This document shows, in pieces, positions 50,387 through 60,255 of a DNA stretch of 60,297 nucleotides. This DNA is from an uncultured Mediterraneibacter sp. (lineage in GTDB: Bacteria; Bacillota; Clostridia; Lachnospirales; Lachnospiraceae). Both the position numbers and the translations under genes were made by a program. Each line of letters starts with the position of its first letter. Within the stretch, counting starts at the first letter, position 1. The stretch lies in NCBI RefSeq assembly GCF_934309415.1, contig NZ_CAKRDI010000019.1:1-60297 (forward strand). The letters run 5' to 3'. A model generated the notes under the pieces. It did not search any database and was not told where the DNA came from. It worked only from the letters and a program-made list of their open reading frames with translations.

Positions 50387-51148
50387 CTATTCTCCCAGAT
50401 ATGCTTTGATTACCTGTGGATCGTTCAGTACATCGGTTGTTCTGCCCTGTGCAAGTACTTCACCAAAGTTCAGAACTGTCAGCTCTTCACAGATACCACT
50501 TACCAGTTTCATATCATGTTCAATCAGAAGAATGGTCATATGGAATTCATCTCTTACGAAACGAATCATATCCATCAGTTCTCCCGTCTCATTCGGGTTC
50601 ATTCCGGCTGCAGGCTCATCCAGAAGAAGAAGCTTCGGATCTGTTGCAAGTGCTCTTGCGATTTCCAGCTTTCTCTGCTGTCCATAAGGAAGGTTCGCAG
50701 CTTTATAATTTGCAAATTTCTCAAGGTCAAACACCTTCAGAAGTTCCATTGCTCTCTCATTCATCTCTTTTTCTACTCTGCGATATCCTGGAAGTCTTAA
50801 GATTCCTTCGACTGTAGAATAGTGATGATGATTGTGAAGTCCTACTTTTACATTATCAAGAACACTCAGTTCCTTGAACAGACGGATATTCTGGAATGTT
50901 CTCGCGATTCCTGCCTTACTGATCTCGATATTCTTCTTTCCAGTAAGATCTTTACCGTCCAGAAGCACTTTACCGGAATCCGGTTTATATACTCCTGTAA
51001 GAAGGTTAAATACAGTTGTCTTTCCGGCACCATTCGGTCCGATCAGTCCATAAAGTTCTTCTTTCTGAATGGTCAGATCAAATTCATTTACCGCACGGAG
51101 ACCGCCGAAAGAAATTCCAAGATTCTTTACATCCAATAATGTACTCAT
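50387..51148 (-). CDS. livG: Branched-chain amino acid ABC transporter ATPase LivG
   Basis: The 253-residue ATPase has Walker A GPNGAGKTT, the noncanonical signature LPYGQQRKLEIARAL that is usual for LivG, Walker B LLLLDEPAAGMNP and H-loop LIEHDMKLV. Energises the LivHM permease together with LivF. It begins two bases after livM. Confidence 0.95.
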   Translation of the reverse strand: MSTLLDVKNLGISFGGLRAVNEFDLTIQKEELYGLIGPNGAGKTTVFNLLTGVYKPDSGKVLLDGKDLTGKKNIEISKAGIARTFQNIRLFKELSVLDNVKVGLHNHHHYSTVEGILRLPGYRRVEKEMNERAMELLKVFDLEKFANYKAANLPYGQQRKLEIARALATDPKLLLLDEPAAGMNPNETGELMDMIRFVRDEFHMTILLIEHDMKLVSGICEELTVLNFGEVLAQGRTTDVLNDPQVIKAYLGE

Positions 51149-51150
51149 TC

Positions 51151-52203
51151 TTATTCAGCCTCCTTTTTCTTACCAAAGTGAAGGTATCTCTTTCTCCACT
51201 CAATTGCCTTCGGTGCCCAGTTAAAGAGCATCATGATGATCAGCACAATCGCATAGATCAGCATACGATAATCAGACAGTCCACGGAGCAGCTCCGGAAG
51301 AAGTGTCAGGACAACTGCTGCGATAATAGATCCACGGATATTTCCGATTCCTCCGAGTACTACGAAGACAAGGATTGTAATGGACATATTGTATCCAAAG
51401 TTATTTGTGTTCGCTGTCAGTGTAGACAGGTTGTGTGCATAAAGCACTCCTGCCGCACCTGCCATAGCAGCTGAAATTGTAAATGCCATCAGTTTGTATT
51501 TTGTTACATTGATTCCGATAGATTCTGCTGCGATTACATTGTCACGGATTGCCATAATTGCACGTCCGTCTCTTGAATTAATCAGATTCAGCACGATAAA
51601 CAATGTCACCATGATCAGAATAAATCCGATCAGGAATGTAGAATCTTTCGGTGTTCCTGTGATTCCCTGTGGTCCGTTCAGAATAACTGTTCCATCTGCA
51701 TCCATATTCAGTGCCATAACGTCTTTTGTTGCAAAGTGGAATCCTTTTGAATCCTTTCCAATGTAAAGAACATTCACAAGGTTCTTGATGATCTCACCGA
51801 ATGCAAGTGTTACGATTGCAAGGTAGTCGCCTTTCAGACGAAGAACCGGAATTCCAATAATGATACCAAAGATTGCTGCAACAACAATACCGATCAGTAA
51901 TGCAAGCAGAAATCTTACGATAGAGTTCGTAATTACATCTCTCATACATTTTGAGAAGAATGCACTTGAGAATGCTCCCACGCACATAAATCCTGCATGT
52001 CCAAGGCTCAGTTCTCCAAGAATACCTACTACAAGGTTCAGAGAAACCGCCAAAATAATATAAGTGCAAAGCGGAACAAGAAGTCCTGTCAGAAGACTGG
52101 AAATACTTCCTGTACTGCTTAAAATCTGCATCACTACGAATGCAATAATCACAATACCGTAAGTGATGACATTATTTTTCATTGTTTTATTATTCTTCAA
52201 CAT
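51151..52203 (-). CDS. livM: Branched-chain amino acid ABC transporter permease LivM
   Basis: A 350-residue membrane protein with about ten helices. ATG 52203 with AGGTGG eight bases upstream is preferred over an in-frame GTG at 52215. Family motifs: LGHAGFMCVGAFSSA, DYLAIVTLAFGEI and the EAA-like segment GRAIMAIRDNVIAAESIGIN. Pairs with LivH to form the import channel. It begins 12 bases after the livH stop codon. Confidence 0.95.
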   Translation of the reverse strand: MLKNNKTMKNNVITYGIVIIAFVVMQILSSTGSISSLLTGLLVPLCTYIILAVSLNLVVGILGELSLGHAGFMCVGAFSSAFFSKCMRDVITNSIVRFLLALLIGIVVAAIFGIIIGIPVLRLKGDYLAIVTLAFGEIIKNLVNVLYIGKDSKGFHFATKDVMALNMDADGTVILNGPQGITGTPKDSTFLIGFILIMVTLFIVLNLINSRDGRAIMAIRDNVIAAESIGINVTKYKLMAFTISAAMAGAAGVLYAHNLSTLTANTNNFGYNMSITILVFVVLGGIGNIRGSIIAAVVLTLLPELLRGLSDYRMLIYAIVLIIMMLFNWAPKAIEWRKRYLHFGKKKEAE

Positions 52204-52215
52204 AATACCATCCAC

Positions 52216-53100
52216 CTACACTTTCTCCTGAATCTTCTTGCCTAAAAGTCCTGTAGGCTTTACAAGAAGCACAATGATCAAAACAGCAAATACAATGGCA
52301 TCTGCCAGCTGGGAAGAAATATATGCTTTGCTGAGGATCTCAATGACTCCCAGAAGGATTCCTCCGATAAACGCTCCCGGAATAGAACCGATTCCACCAA
52401 ATACTGCTGCAACAAATGCTTTGATACCAGGCATTGCACCTGTATAAGGTGTCAGGCTCGGGTAAGTAGAGCAAAGAAGTACACCGGCTACTGCGGCCAG
52501 TCCGGAACCAATTGCAAATGTAAGAGCAATTGTTCCATTTACATTGATACCCATCAGCTGTGCTGCTCCTCTGTCTTCTGATACGGCACGCATAGCCTGA
52601 CCCGGTTTTGTCTTCTGTACAAACAGAATCAGTGCGATCATAATAATCAGACAGATTACGATAGTAACAATTGTCTCTCCTGAAATATTCAGTTTGCCAT
52701 CAGCCAGAGAAAGTCCGCTCCATTTGATTACTGATGGGAAAGTCTGTGCATTGGCTCCGAAAATTAATAATGCAATGTTCTGTAACAGATAACTGACACC
52801 AATCGCTGTGATCAGTACTGCCAGTGATGATGATGCATTACGAAGAGGCTTATAAGCAACTCTTTCCATAAGGACACCCAACACAGTACACGCAATAATT
52901 GAAATAAGAATTGCTACCCAGGTTGGAAGTCCTGCCTGCTTCATAGTGATCAGCGCAACATAAGCTCCAATCATGATGACATCACCGTGTGCAAAGTTCA
53001 ACATCTTTGCAATACCGTAAACCATCGTGTATCCAAGAGCAATGATTGCGTATACACTACCAAGGCTTAGTCCATTTACTAAATATGATATAAAACTCAT
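52216..53100 (-). CDS. livH: Branched-chain amino acid ABC transporter permease LivH
   Basis: A 294-residue membrane protein with about eight helices, from ATG 53100, which has AGAGGG upstream and gives the family start MSFISYLVNGLSLGSVYAI. Other motifs: GYTMVYGIAKMLNFAHGDV, MRAVSEDRGAAQLMGINV and FVAAVFGGIGSIPGAFIGG. First gene of livHMGF, with its own promoter at 53208-53236. Confidence 0.95.
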   Translation of the reverse strand: MSFISYLVNGLSLGSVYAIIALGYTMVYGIAKMLNFAHGDVIMIGAYVALITMKQAGLPTWVAILISIIACTVLGVLMERVAYKPLRNASSSLAVLITAIGVSYLLQNIALLIFGANAQTFPSVIKWSGLSLADGKLNISGETIVTIVICLIIMIALILFVQKTKPGQAMRAVSEDRGAAQLMGINVNGTIALTFAIGSGLAAVAGVLLCSTYPSLTPYTGAMPGIKAFVAAVFGGIGSIPGAFIGGILLGVIEILSKAYISSQLADAIVFAVLIIVLLVKPTGLLGKKIQEKV

Positions 53101-53207
53101 ATCCATCCCTCTCATCCTTTTATTTTTTGTTGAGGTAACGGAGATACTTACTGATTACAATAACTGTAACCAATAACAGAAGACACTCCACCTCATAAGC
53201 TTAACTG

Positions 53208-53236
53208 ATTATAGCATATATTGTGAGTTCTATCAA
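53208..53236 (-). promoter_or_regulatory. livH promoter
   Basis: TTGATA (53236-53231) and TATAAT (53213-53208) on the minus strand with exactly 17 bases between and a TG extension before the -10 box. It lets livHMGF be transcribed apart from livK. Confidence 0.8.
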
Positions 53237-53284
53237 TGTTAAAAATAGAATCCACTCTGTTTTTAGTGTTTTTTGCTAAATTTG

Positions 53285-53340
53285 ATTTAAAAAGCAGCTT
53301 TCAGATGATTACTTACTTCATCGTCTGAAAACTGCTTTTC
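53285..53340 (-). terminator. Terminator between livK and livH
   Basis: AAAAGCAGTTTTCAGACGAT pairs with ATCATCTGAAAGCTGCTTTT around a short loop; T-run follows on the minus strand. It lies 50 bases after livK and should allow more binding protein than permease to be made. Confidence 0.8.
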
Positions 53341-53389
53341 ATATCTGCTTCTTAATTATACCTGTATGATTTATGCTTATTTCTGAAGA

Positions 53390-54586
53390 TTACTCAGCAT
53401 CATTTGCTTCAAGTACCTGATATTCTCCACTCTTAACAACAACTACTGTAGGCTCTTTTGTCGGCTCTCCGTCTTCTGACCATGTGATGCTCTTTCCTGT
53501 AAGTCCATCATATGTAATCTCTGTCATACCTTTCTTAAGTGCGTCACAGATATCTGATACGCTCTGGTCTGGTGTAACATTCTCTTTCTCAGCTGCTGCT
53601 TTGATTACATATACACAGTCATAAGCATCTGCTGCGAACTGAATAGGTGTGTCTCCAAATGCTTCTTTGTAATCAGCAACGAATTTCTGTGTTGCTTCAT
53701 CTGTAGCATTTGCTGTAAATGGTGTAAGGAACATTAAGTCTTCTGCAAGGTTTGCATCAAATCCTTCAAGATCGAGGATACCGTCCATACCATCACATCC
53801 GAACCACTTCGGTGTAAATCCTGCTTTGTTTGCCTGAGCAAGGATCAGAGAAGCTTCCTGATAGTAAATTGGAAGGAATACAAGTTCAGCACCTGCATCT
53901 TTTGCTTTCTGGATCTGTACAGAGAAGTCTGTCTTGTTATCTGCTGTAAATGCTTCTGCTGCTACAACATCAAGTCCTTTTGCCTTTGCTTCTGTTGCAA
54001 ATGTCTGATAAATTCCTGAAGAATATGTGTCAGAGCTGTTGTAGATGATTGCTACTTTTGTTGCAAGCTTATTCTCTGCAATATAATCTGCTGATGCACT
54101 ACCCTGGTTAGGATCTGAGAAACACATACGGAATGCATTGTCATACTGGATACTGTCTACTGCTGTAGCAGATGGTGTCAGTTGGAACATGTTATCTGAA
54201 TGAGTCTCCTCAACAACTGCTGTACAAGGTGTAGAAGTTGTTGTTCCGATCAGTGCCTGCATTCCCCAGTCTTTCAGAGTATTGTAAGCATTCACTGATT
54301 TCTCTGAATCTGCCTGATCATCTTCAAACTTATATTCAATCTGTTTTCCGTTGATTCCGCCTGCTGCATTGATCTCATCTACTGCAAGCTGGATACCATT
54401 CTTTACGGCTGTTCCGTAGATTGCTGCATCTCCTGTTGTAGGTCCGATACCACCAATCTTAAATGTGTCAGCGTCTGAAGAACCGCTGTCACCCTTTCCA
54501 CTATTTCCTGAGCTTCCACAAGCTGCCAGGGATACTACCATGGCTGATGCAAGCATAACACTTGCTGCTTTTTTCCACATCTTCAT
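53390..54586 (-). CDS. livK: Branched-chain amino acid binding lipoprotein LivK
   Basis: A 398-residue lipoprotein: signal peptide with lipobox SLAAC, modified cysteine at residue 23, a short serine/glycine linker, then a type I periplasmic-binding fold (FKIGGIGPTTGDAAIYGTAV, AVDEINAAGGINGKQIEYKF, ALIGTTTSTPCTAVVEE). Delivers amino acids to LivHM. It has a near-consensus promoter and is separated from livH by a terminator. Start codon preceded by AGGAGG. Leucine, isoleucine, valine or related amino acids are the expected ligands. Confidence 0.94.
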   Translation of the reverse strand: MKMWKKAASVMLASAMVVSLAACGSSGNSGKGDSGSSDADTFKIGGIGPTTGDAAIYGTAVKNGIQLAVDEINAAGGINGKQIEYKFEDDQADSEKSVNAYNTLKDWGMQALIGTTTSTPCTAVVEETHSDNMFQLTPSATAVDSIQYDNAFRMCFSDPNQGSASADYIAENKLATKVAIIYNSSDTYSSGIYQTFATEAKAKGLDVVAAEAFTADNKTDFSVQIQKAKDAGAELVFLPIYYQEASLILAQANKAGFTPKWFGCDGMDGILDLEGFDANLAEDLMFLTPFTANATDEATQKFVADYKEAFGDTPIQFAADAYDCVYVIKAAAEKENVTPDQSVSDICDALKKGMTEITYDGLTGKSITWSEDGEPTKEPTVVVVKSGEYQVLEANDAE

Positions 54587-54631
54587 AATAATCTCCTCCT
54601 AGAAATTAAAATAATAAACTTTATGTGTCAT

Positions 54632-54661
54632 ATATTAGCTCGTAGAAGTAGGATTTGTCAA
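54632..54661 (-). promoter_or_regulatory. livK promoter
   Basis: TTGACA (54661-54656) and TAATAT (54637-54632) on the minus strand with an 18-base spacer, 45 bases before the ATG. Confidence 0.75.
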
Positions 54662-54773
54662 GAAAAAGTAGAGTGCAATCTGTTTTTTATTTATAATCGT
54701 TAAATATAGTCAAGTGATGTTAAAATAGATCAACAATTCCTATTTTATTTTTTTCTATCCCCTGTCACTGCTC

Positions 54774-57587
54774 CTATATTTTAAAATAAATCTGATAGGT
54801 TCCTCCTGGAAGCTCAATCATCGTATATCCATCTGCTTCTTTCTGTCCAGGATACATTTTATTATCTTGTATCTTCTGAATTTTTCCAGGCACACTGACT
54901 AATGCTGTTGTATTGAATGGAATCTGAACCTCCATCTTTCCCGTCTTGAAGTCTGTCCTTGCAGCAATTCTTCCATAGACCGTCTGATAAGATGCTTCCA
55001 CCCAGTCAAGTCCGCTTTCTTTCAACGGCCTGATTCGACTCTTTCTATAGCCCGGTGCCACCTCCTGAATTCCGGCCAGTTTTTCATACAGCCAGTGTCC
55101 AATACAGCCAAATGCATAATGATTTAACGAATCCTTCTCCACACGGCCATCCGGATGAATCGCCTCCCATGTTTCCCAGATGGTTGTCGCTCCATGCTTC
55201 ACTTCATACAGCCAGGAAGGGCATTTTTCCTGATACAATAATTTCAATGCAAGATCTTCATGACCATATTCGCACAATTCATCCAAAAGATACGGAACAC
55301 TCATAAACCCTGTATCCAGCCGATAGTCATTTTTTCGAATCAACTCTGTCAGATGTTCCACCGCCATCGGAATCTTCTCTTCCGGGAACATTTTAAACTT
55401 CAATCCGAGAACATACATGCCCTGCAATGGCTGTGGCATATGTCCCTGCTCATCAATGTATTCTTCTGCAAATGCGTTCCGTATCCTGCGATTCAACTCA
55501 TAATAAAATTTACTTTCTTCCCGTTTGCCAAGCAGTTCTGCTGTCTTTGCAGCAATCTCCGCAGAAGCTGCATAGAAAATTGTTGGAATATATTTATTCG
55601 TAAGAAGAGCACTTCTCTCCATATCTGTCTGTCCAGTCTCCGGATCAATACATGCACTTGGTGTCACCCAGTCCCCAAAATGGAAATTGGTATTCCACAG
55701 ATATTTCTGCCGCTCTCTTTCCGCTTCCGTAAATTCTTTTAGATCCTGTGGGTAATAGTTTTCTGCAATACTTGCAATATACCCCAACCACTTTTTCATC
55801 ATCGGATAGTTTTCCTTGAGAATTCTTTTATCCTGATATATCTCATACAAATCCCATGGAAGGAAGGTACATACATCGCCCCAGCCTGCAGATGTAATAT
55901 TATCCAAAAGAATTTGTTCTCCAAGTCCTGTTGTAGCTGCTTTTTGATAAGCCTTGATAAATGGAACCACAATTGGCACAGCCCCATCGGCTCTCTGTTC
56001 TGCCCGGATCATGGTCAAATAATTTCTAAAAAATGCTGCCATATCCAGGTTATAGCAGGCGGTCGGTGCAATCACCTGTACATCACCTGTCCATCCTGCC
56101 CTCTCTCGCTGTGGACAGTCTGTCGGAATGGACAAGGTATTTCCTCTGAGACTCCAGCGGATGTTCTCCTGAAGCCGATTCAGCTTCTCATTGGAACAAC
56201 GGAAACTTCCAGTCTGCTCCATTCCAGTACTTAGTACACGGGCTGTAAAATTTTCTTTTTTTACTTCTCCAGGATAGCCTGTTACTCTTACATACCGGAA
56301 TCCGTGATAAGTAAACCATGGCTCATATTCTTCTTCCTCTCCTCCTTTTAAGATGTAATGATCGGTCTGATCTTTGTAAATTCCAGTAATATTTTTGAAA
56401 AAGTTTCCATCTTTATCCAGCGTCTCTGTATGTTCCAACGTGATTTCCTGTCCCTGCTCCCCATGCACCTTCATTTTCACTCTGCCTGCAATCACCTGTC
56501 CAAAATCAACTACTGTATCTCCTTCTAGTGTCTGAATAACCTGTACTGCCGGAAGTTCTTCAATGCACTTAACTTTCTCACCATATTGTGCCATCAACGG
56601 TTTCATTGCTTCTTCTACAGTTTTCACCGGTTTCCAGTCTTTCATCGAATATCCTGGTCTGCTCCAGCCCTTGAGTTCTTTTCCTGCATCATATTTTTCT
56701 CCAAGGAAAAGGTCTGAGTACTGAAGTGGGCCTTCAGAAGACCAAAATTTCTCATCTGAACCAACACTCTCCTTCGTGCCATCTTCATAAATAAAATTCA
56801 TCTGTATCAATGCTGCCAGACGATTTCCATACTGACAACTGTCTCCTGTACAGCCAATGCGTCCTGCATACCAGCCATCTGCAAGTACGATTCCTACTGC
56901 ATTCTTTCCATTTACAAGAAGTTCTGTCACATCATACGTTTGATATGGAAGAATCTTCTCATAAGGTGCATTTCCCGGTGCCAGTTCCTCTGGATTGACA
57001 CAAGTTCCATTGATCTCCAACCGATACAGTCCATGCGCTGTAGCAAATACTCTTGCCCGTTTAACTTTCTTTGATAGTATAAACTCCCTACGCATAAATT
57101 TGCACGGATAAATCGTTGTATAATCAAATGCAACGCCACCATTTGCTGCCCGCTCAAACATTTCCTCCATACTTAGATTCTGTCCATCCTGAACTGGTTT
57201 CTGCTCAGGTTCGATCCATTTCACCTTCCAGGATTCTTTCTGAAGCAGTCCCGTAGAAAACCTACTTCTGGCTTCTGATTTTTCTTCGCCGACCACATCC
57301 CATACCGCAACCTTCCAGATATAGTAAGTGTCATCTTTTAACTTCAACTCTGACACCTCACACCATACCTCATCACGGTCTACTTTCCCACTGTCATAGA
57401 TGAGTTCTTCTGTACCTTCTTCCAGAATCTGTAACTGATAATTTCCCTGAATCCTGCCGTCTGGACAATTTACATTTGATACTTCATTTTCTTCGACTGC
57501 CACCTTCCAGCTGAATCTCAGATCCGTAGAATCAACGACCGGTTCTTTCTGATATTCACATTTTAAATGTAAAGGGTAAATCTTCAT
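54774..57587 (-). CDS. Alpha-L-rhamnosidase, glycoside hydrolase family 78
   Basis: A 937-residue intracellular enzyme that releases L-rhamnose from plant glycosides or pectin fragments. N-terminal beta-sandwich domains (about 1-160 and 165-330; ARVFATAHGLYRLEINGTCV, DGWYAGRIG) lead to the (alpha/alpha)6 catalytic domain (about 460-810). The active-site signature reads SIPTDCPQRERAGWTGDVQV, with the catalytic acidic residues; HFGDWVTPS and WLYEVKHGATTIWETWEAI are also conserved. A C-terminal beta domain follows (810-937). No signal peptide. It is 13 bases after the GPH symporter, so the unit imports and cleaves a rhamnoside. Confidence 0.94.
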   Translation of the reverse strand: MKIYPLHLKCEYQKEPVVDSTDLRFSWKVAVEENEVSNVNCPDGRIQGNYQLQILEEGTEELIYDSGKVDRDEVWCEVSELKLKDDTYYIWKVAVWDVVGEEKSEARSRFSTGLLQKESWKVKWIEPEQKPVQDGQNLSMEEMFERAANGGVAFDYTTIYPCKFMRREFILSKKVKRARVFATAHGLYRLEINGTCVNPEELAPGNAPYEKILPYQTYDVTELLVNGKNAVGIVLADGWYAGRIGCTGDSCQYGNRLAALIQMNFIYEDGTKESVGSDEKFWSSEGPLQYSDLFLGEKYDAGKELKGWSRPGYSMKDWKPVKTVEEAMKPLMAQYGEKVKCIEELPAVQVIQTLEGDTVVDFGQVIAGRVKMKVHGEQGQEITLEHTETLDKDGNFFKNITGIYKDQTDHYILKGGEEEEYEPWFTYHGFRYVRVTGYPGEVKKENFTARVLSTGMEQTGSFRCSNEKLNRLQENIRWSLRGNTLSIPTDCPQRERAGWTGDVQVIAPTACYNLDMAAFFRNYLTMIRAEQRADGAVPIVVPFIKAYQKAATTGLGEQILLDNITSAGWGDVCTFLPWDLYEIYQDKRILKENYPMMKKWLGYIASIAENYYPQDLKEFTEAERERQKYLWNTNFHFGDWVTPSACIDPETGQTDMERSALLTNKYIPTIFYAASAEIAAKTAELLGKREESKFYYELNRRIRNAFAEEYIDEQGHMPQPLQGMYVLGLKFKMFPEEKIPMAVEHLTELIRKNDYRLDTGFMSVPYLLDELCEYGHEDLALKLLYQEKCPSWLYEVKHGATTIWETWEAIHPDGRVEKDSLNHYAFGCIGHWLYEKLAGIQEVAPGYRKSRIRPLKESGLDWVEASYQTVYGRIAARTDFKTGKMEVQIPFNTTALVSVPGKIQKIQDNKMYPGQKEADGYTMIELPGGTYQIYFKI

Positions 57588-57600
57588 TTTCTTTCACTCC

Positions 57601-58935
57601 TTACTCATTTTTATCGATCGCTGCACGCATCTCTTCCAACATTTTCCCTTTTAATGGATAAATCAGTGCAAAAATGATTGCTCCTACAAATGGAATGATT
57701 GGATAAATATAACGCATGAAATTAAGTCCACCAATAGTCGTCGCTGTCTGAGCCTTTAACGCTGCGTCAAATCCACATACAGAAAGAAGTGCTCCAAGAA
57801 GTCCACTATTGATTGCCTGTGCGATTTTTGCAGTCAGGTTGTTCATGGCATACATCAGACCATCTACTCTCTGTCCACTGCGATATTCTGTATAATCAGA
57901 TACATCTGTCAACATGATTGTTACAATAGTTGCCGGTGCAAATGCGCTTGCACTTGATATAAAAGTCAATACTAAGATTAAGATAACACTGTTTCCACCA
58001 AACAGATACATCAGCAGATTACATAAGGATGCAAGACCTAAAAACATAACCAGTGCTTTCTCTCTTGACATCATTTTAAGAACTTTCGGAATAATAACTG
58101 TTACACAGGACATGGAAATTGTCATAATAAACATATAGGTTGGAAGCAGTGCTTCATTTCCTAATACATAGAGTACATAATAACTTCCCATTGCATTTCC
58201 AACAGACATTCCGAGTGTGAAGAGAAGATTGATTCCCTCCACTGCAATAAACGGTTTGTGAAGCAGATTTTTAAACCTCTCTTTTAGTCCAAGATGTTCT
58301 GTTTGTGTTGTTTCAATCACTTCTTGCGTAGATGCAAATGTTGTCCATCCTGTCACAATTAGTATCAGACCTGCGATTACCATTGCCCACGGATATCCTT
58401 TGGCAAGATTGGATGTTTCACTTCCACCTCCAAGTAATTTGATCACCGGATATACAAATGTGCTACCAACTACAACTGCAAGTGTTGTGAAGAATGTCTG
58501 ACATGTTGCAAGTTCACTTCTCTCTTTCGGATCCTTGGTCAATGTCGGCATCAGACTTAATACCGGAATGTTAAATGCTGTTGACAGCATACTCATGATA
58601 ACATAAGTCACTGCAGCCCACGTAACTTTTCCTACATTTGAAAAATTAACCGGTATAAATACAAGAACACCAAATATTGCTAACAGTGGTGGAACAAATA
58701 ACAGATATGGTCTGTATTTTCCCCAGCGTGTGTGTGTATTATCTGCAATCACTCCCATCATCGGATCATTGACCGCATCCCAGATTTTTGTTCCCATCAT
58801 GATCATTCCACCTGCAAATGCTGATATTCCAAGAATATTCGTATAAAACAACATAAGATATGTACTTATAACAATATTACACAGGTCTTTTCCCAGTGAG
58901 CTAACTCCATAGCCCACAATCTTACCTTTACTCAT
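57601..58935 (-). CDS. GPH-type sugar:cation symporter, probably for rhamnosides
   Basis: A 444-residue twelve-helix transporter. The N-terminus (YGVSSLGKDLCNIVISTYLM) and GTKIWDAVNDPMMGVIADNT with RWGKYRPYLL are GPH signatures; a second, DVSDYTEYRSGQRVDGLMYA, lies near 345. First gene of a pair with the GH78 rhamnosidase and divergent from an AraC gene, so it should bring rhamnosides into the cell together with a cation. Confidence 0.92.
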   Translation of the reverse strand: MSKGKIVGYGVSSLGKDLCNIVISTYLMLFYTNILGISAFAGGMIMMGTKIWDAVNDPMMGVIADNTHTRWGKYRPYLLFVPPLLAIFGVLVFIPVNFSNVGKVTWAAVTYVIMSMLSTAFNIPVLSLMPTLTKDPKERSELATCQTFFTTLAVVVGSTFVYPVIKLLGGGSETSNLAKGYPWAMVIAGLILIVTGWTTFASTQEVIETTQTEHLGLKERFKNLLHKPFIAVEGINLLFTLGMSVGNAMGSYYVLYVLGNEALLPTYMFIMTISMSCVTVIIPKVLKMMSREKALVMFLGLASLCNLLMYLFGGNSVILILVLTFISSASAFAPATIVTIMLTDVSDYTEYRSGQRVDGLMYAMNNLTAKIAQAINSGLLGALLSVCGFDAALKAQTATTIGGLNFMRYIYPIIPFVGAIIFALIYPLKGKMLEEMRAAIDKNE

Positions 58936-59125
58936 TTTTCATTTTCTCCTTACTTTTACCTTCTCTTCTGGTTTCATTTCTCGATGCATCTTCTAATAAT
59001 AACTATAACAGAATCTTTTGTTGTAAAAATATTTATTTTTACTATATTTTATATTGATACTTACGATTTATATGTTATTATTGACTTAATGAATACTAAA
59101 TTTGGGAAAGGAAATAGATAAAATT

Positions 59126-60091
59126 ATGAATGTATCTGCTAAAAGAGAAAAAATTCTGCATGAATTAAAGAAATACACAACATCCCGGCCTTTGGATGAC
59201 TCTGTTCTGATCCACTACAACGATTATGATTTTCTGACAGATAATATCTTTGATAAAGGGTCCAATATTTTTGTGAACCGCCATCTTGCCTCAGCAAACA
59301 AGATGACTTGCAGACTGCATCGTCATAACTTCTTTGAAATCTGCTATGTAATGAAGGGATCCTGTGTCCAGAATATCAACAACCAAAATCCTGTCCTTCT
59401 CAAAGAGGGAAATCTCTGCATTATGAATCCAATGGTAAAACACAATCTTTCCATTGAAAGCGATGATAATTATGTAATCAATATCCTGATCAAGTCCAAT
59501 CTGTTTTATTCATCTTTTCTCACGCTTCTCAGTAGTGAAAAAAATATGAGCAGTTTTTTTATGGAATATATCCTGTCCCAGGACTTAGAGAGCAATTATC
59601 AGATTTTCTCCATCCAGAAAACAGATCCAATTAACGATACCGTATTCCATATTATCAGGGAATATCTTCATAAGGGAAATTATTATGAAACAATCATTAC
59701 GAGCCTTCTGATTATCTTATTCTCTCTTGTAAATAGAGAACAGGAAAAGCTTTATTCTTCAAGTATTATGGAAAATAAAGTTGATTCCAAACTGACAGCC
59801 TTCTTCCAGTATTTAAGTCTCAACTACCCAAATGCTACACTGGAATCTACGGCAGAATATCTACATTTTTCTCCTAATTATCTTTCTGCTTACATAAAAA
59901 AACATACCGGAAAAACCTTCCGATACATTTTAGATCAGATTAAATTAAATTATGCAATCAATTATTTGCTCAATAGCAATCTGTCTATCTCTGCTATTTC
60001 GGAGATGCTCGGTTTTAAACAACCTTGTAATCTCTATGCGCTAATCAAAAAATATTATCATACAACACCATCGGAACTCAGAAAAAAATAA
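59126..60091 (+). CDS. AraC-family regulator of the rhamnoside genes
   Basis: A 321-residue regulator. ATG 59126 is preferred (AAAGGA upstream), though a TTG at 59102 is in frame. Cupin sensor (about 65-160; RLHRHNFFEICYVMKGSCVQ, LCIMNPMVKHN) and C-terminal AraC domain (about 225-320) with ATLESTAEYLHFSPNYLSAY and LSISAISEMLGFKQPCNLYA as helix-turn-helices. Divergent from the GPH symporter-GH78 pair across a 190-base AT-rich region that probably holds its binding sites; I see no clear repeat there. Confidence 0.88.
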   Translation: MNVSAKREKILHELKKYTTSRPLDDSVLIHYNDYDFLTDNIFDKGSNIFVNRHLASANKMTCRLHRHNFFEICYVMKGSCVQNINNQNPVLLKEGNLCIMNPMVKHNLSIESDDNYVINILIKSNLFYSSFLTLLSSEKNMSSFFMEYILSQDLESNYQIFSIQKTDPINDTVFHIIREYLHKGNYYETIITSLLIILFSLVNREQEKLYSSSIMENKVDSKLTAFFQYLSLNYPNATLESTAEYLHFSPNYLSAYIKKHTGKTFRYILDQIKLNYAINYLLNSNLSISAISEMLGFKQPCNLYALIKKYYHTTPSELRKK

Positions 60092-60147
60092 TGTCACTTA
60101 TTGCAATCTGTTTTTATTTTTCTATATATTCAGGTTGCAATTGAAAG

Positions 60148-60171
60148 TAAAAAAACAGTGCTTTCGCACTG
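60148..60171 (-). terminator. rRNA operon terminator
   Basis: CAGTGC and GCACTG arms around GAAA (60171-60156), followed by TTTTTTTA on the minus strand, about 85 bases after the 23S rRNA end. Confidence 0.85.
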
Positions 60172-60255
60172 CTTCTCATTCCTGTCTATATATCATGTAC
60201 CTTCAAAACTACATACAGTCAAAACCAACATCATCATCCAAACCTATCACTGCTT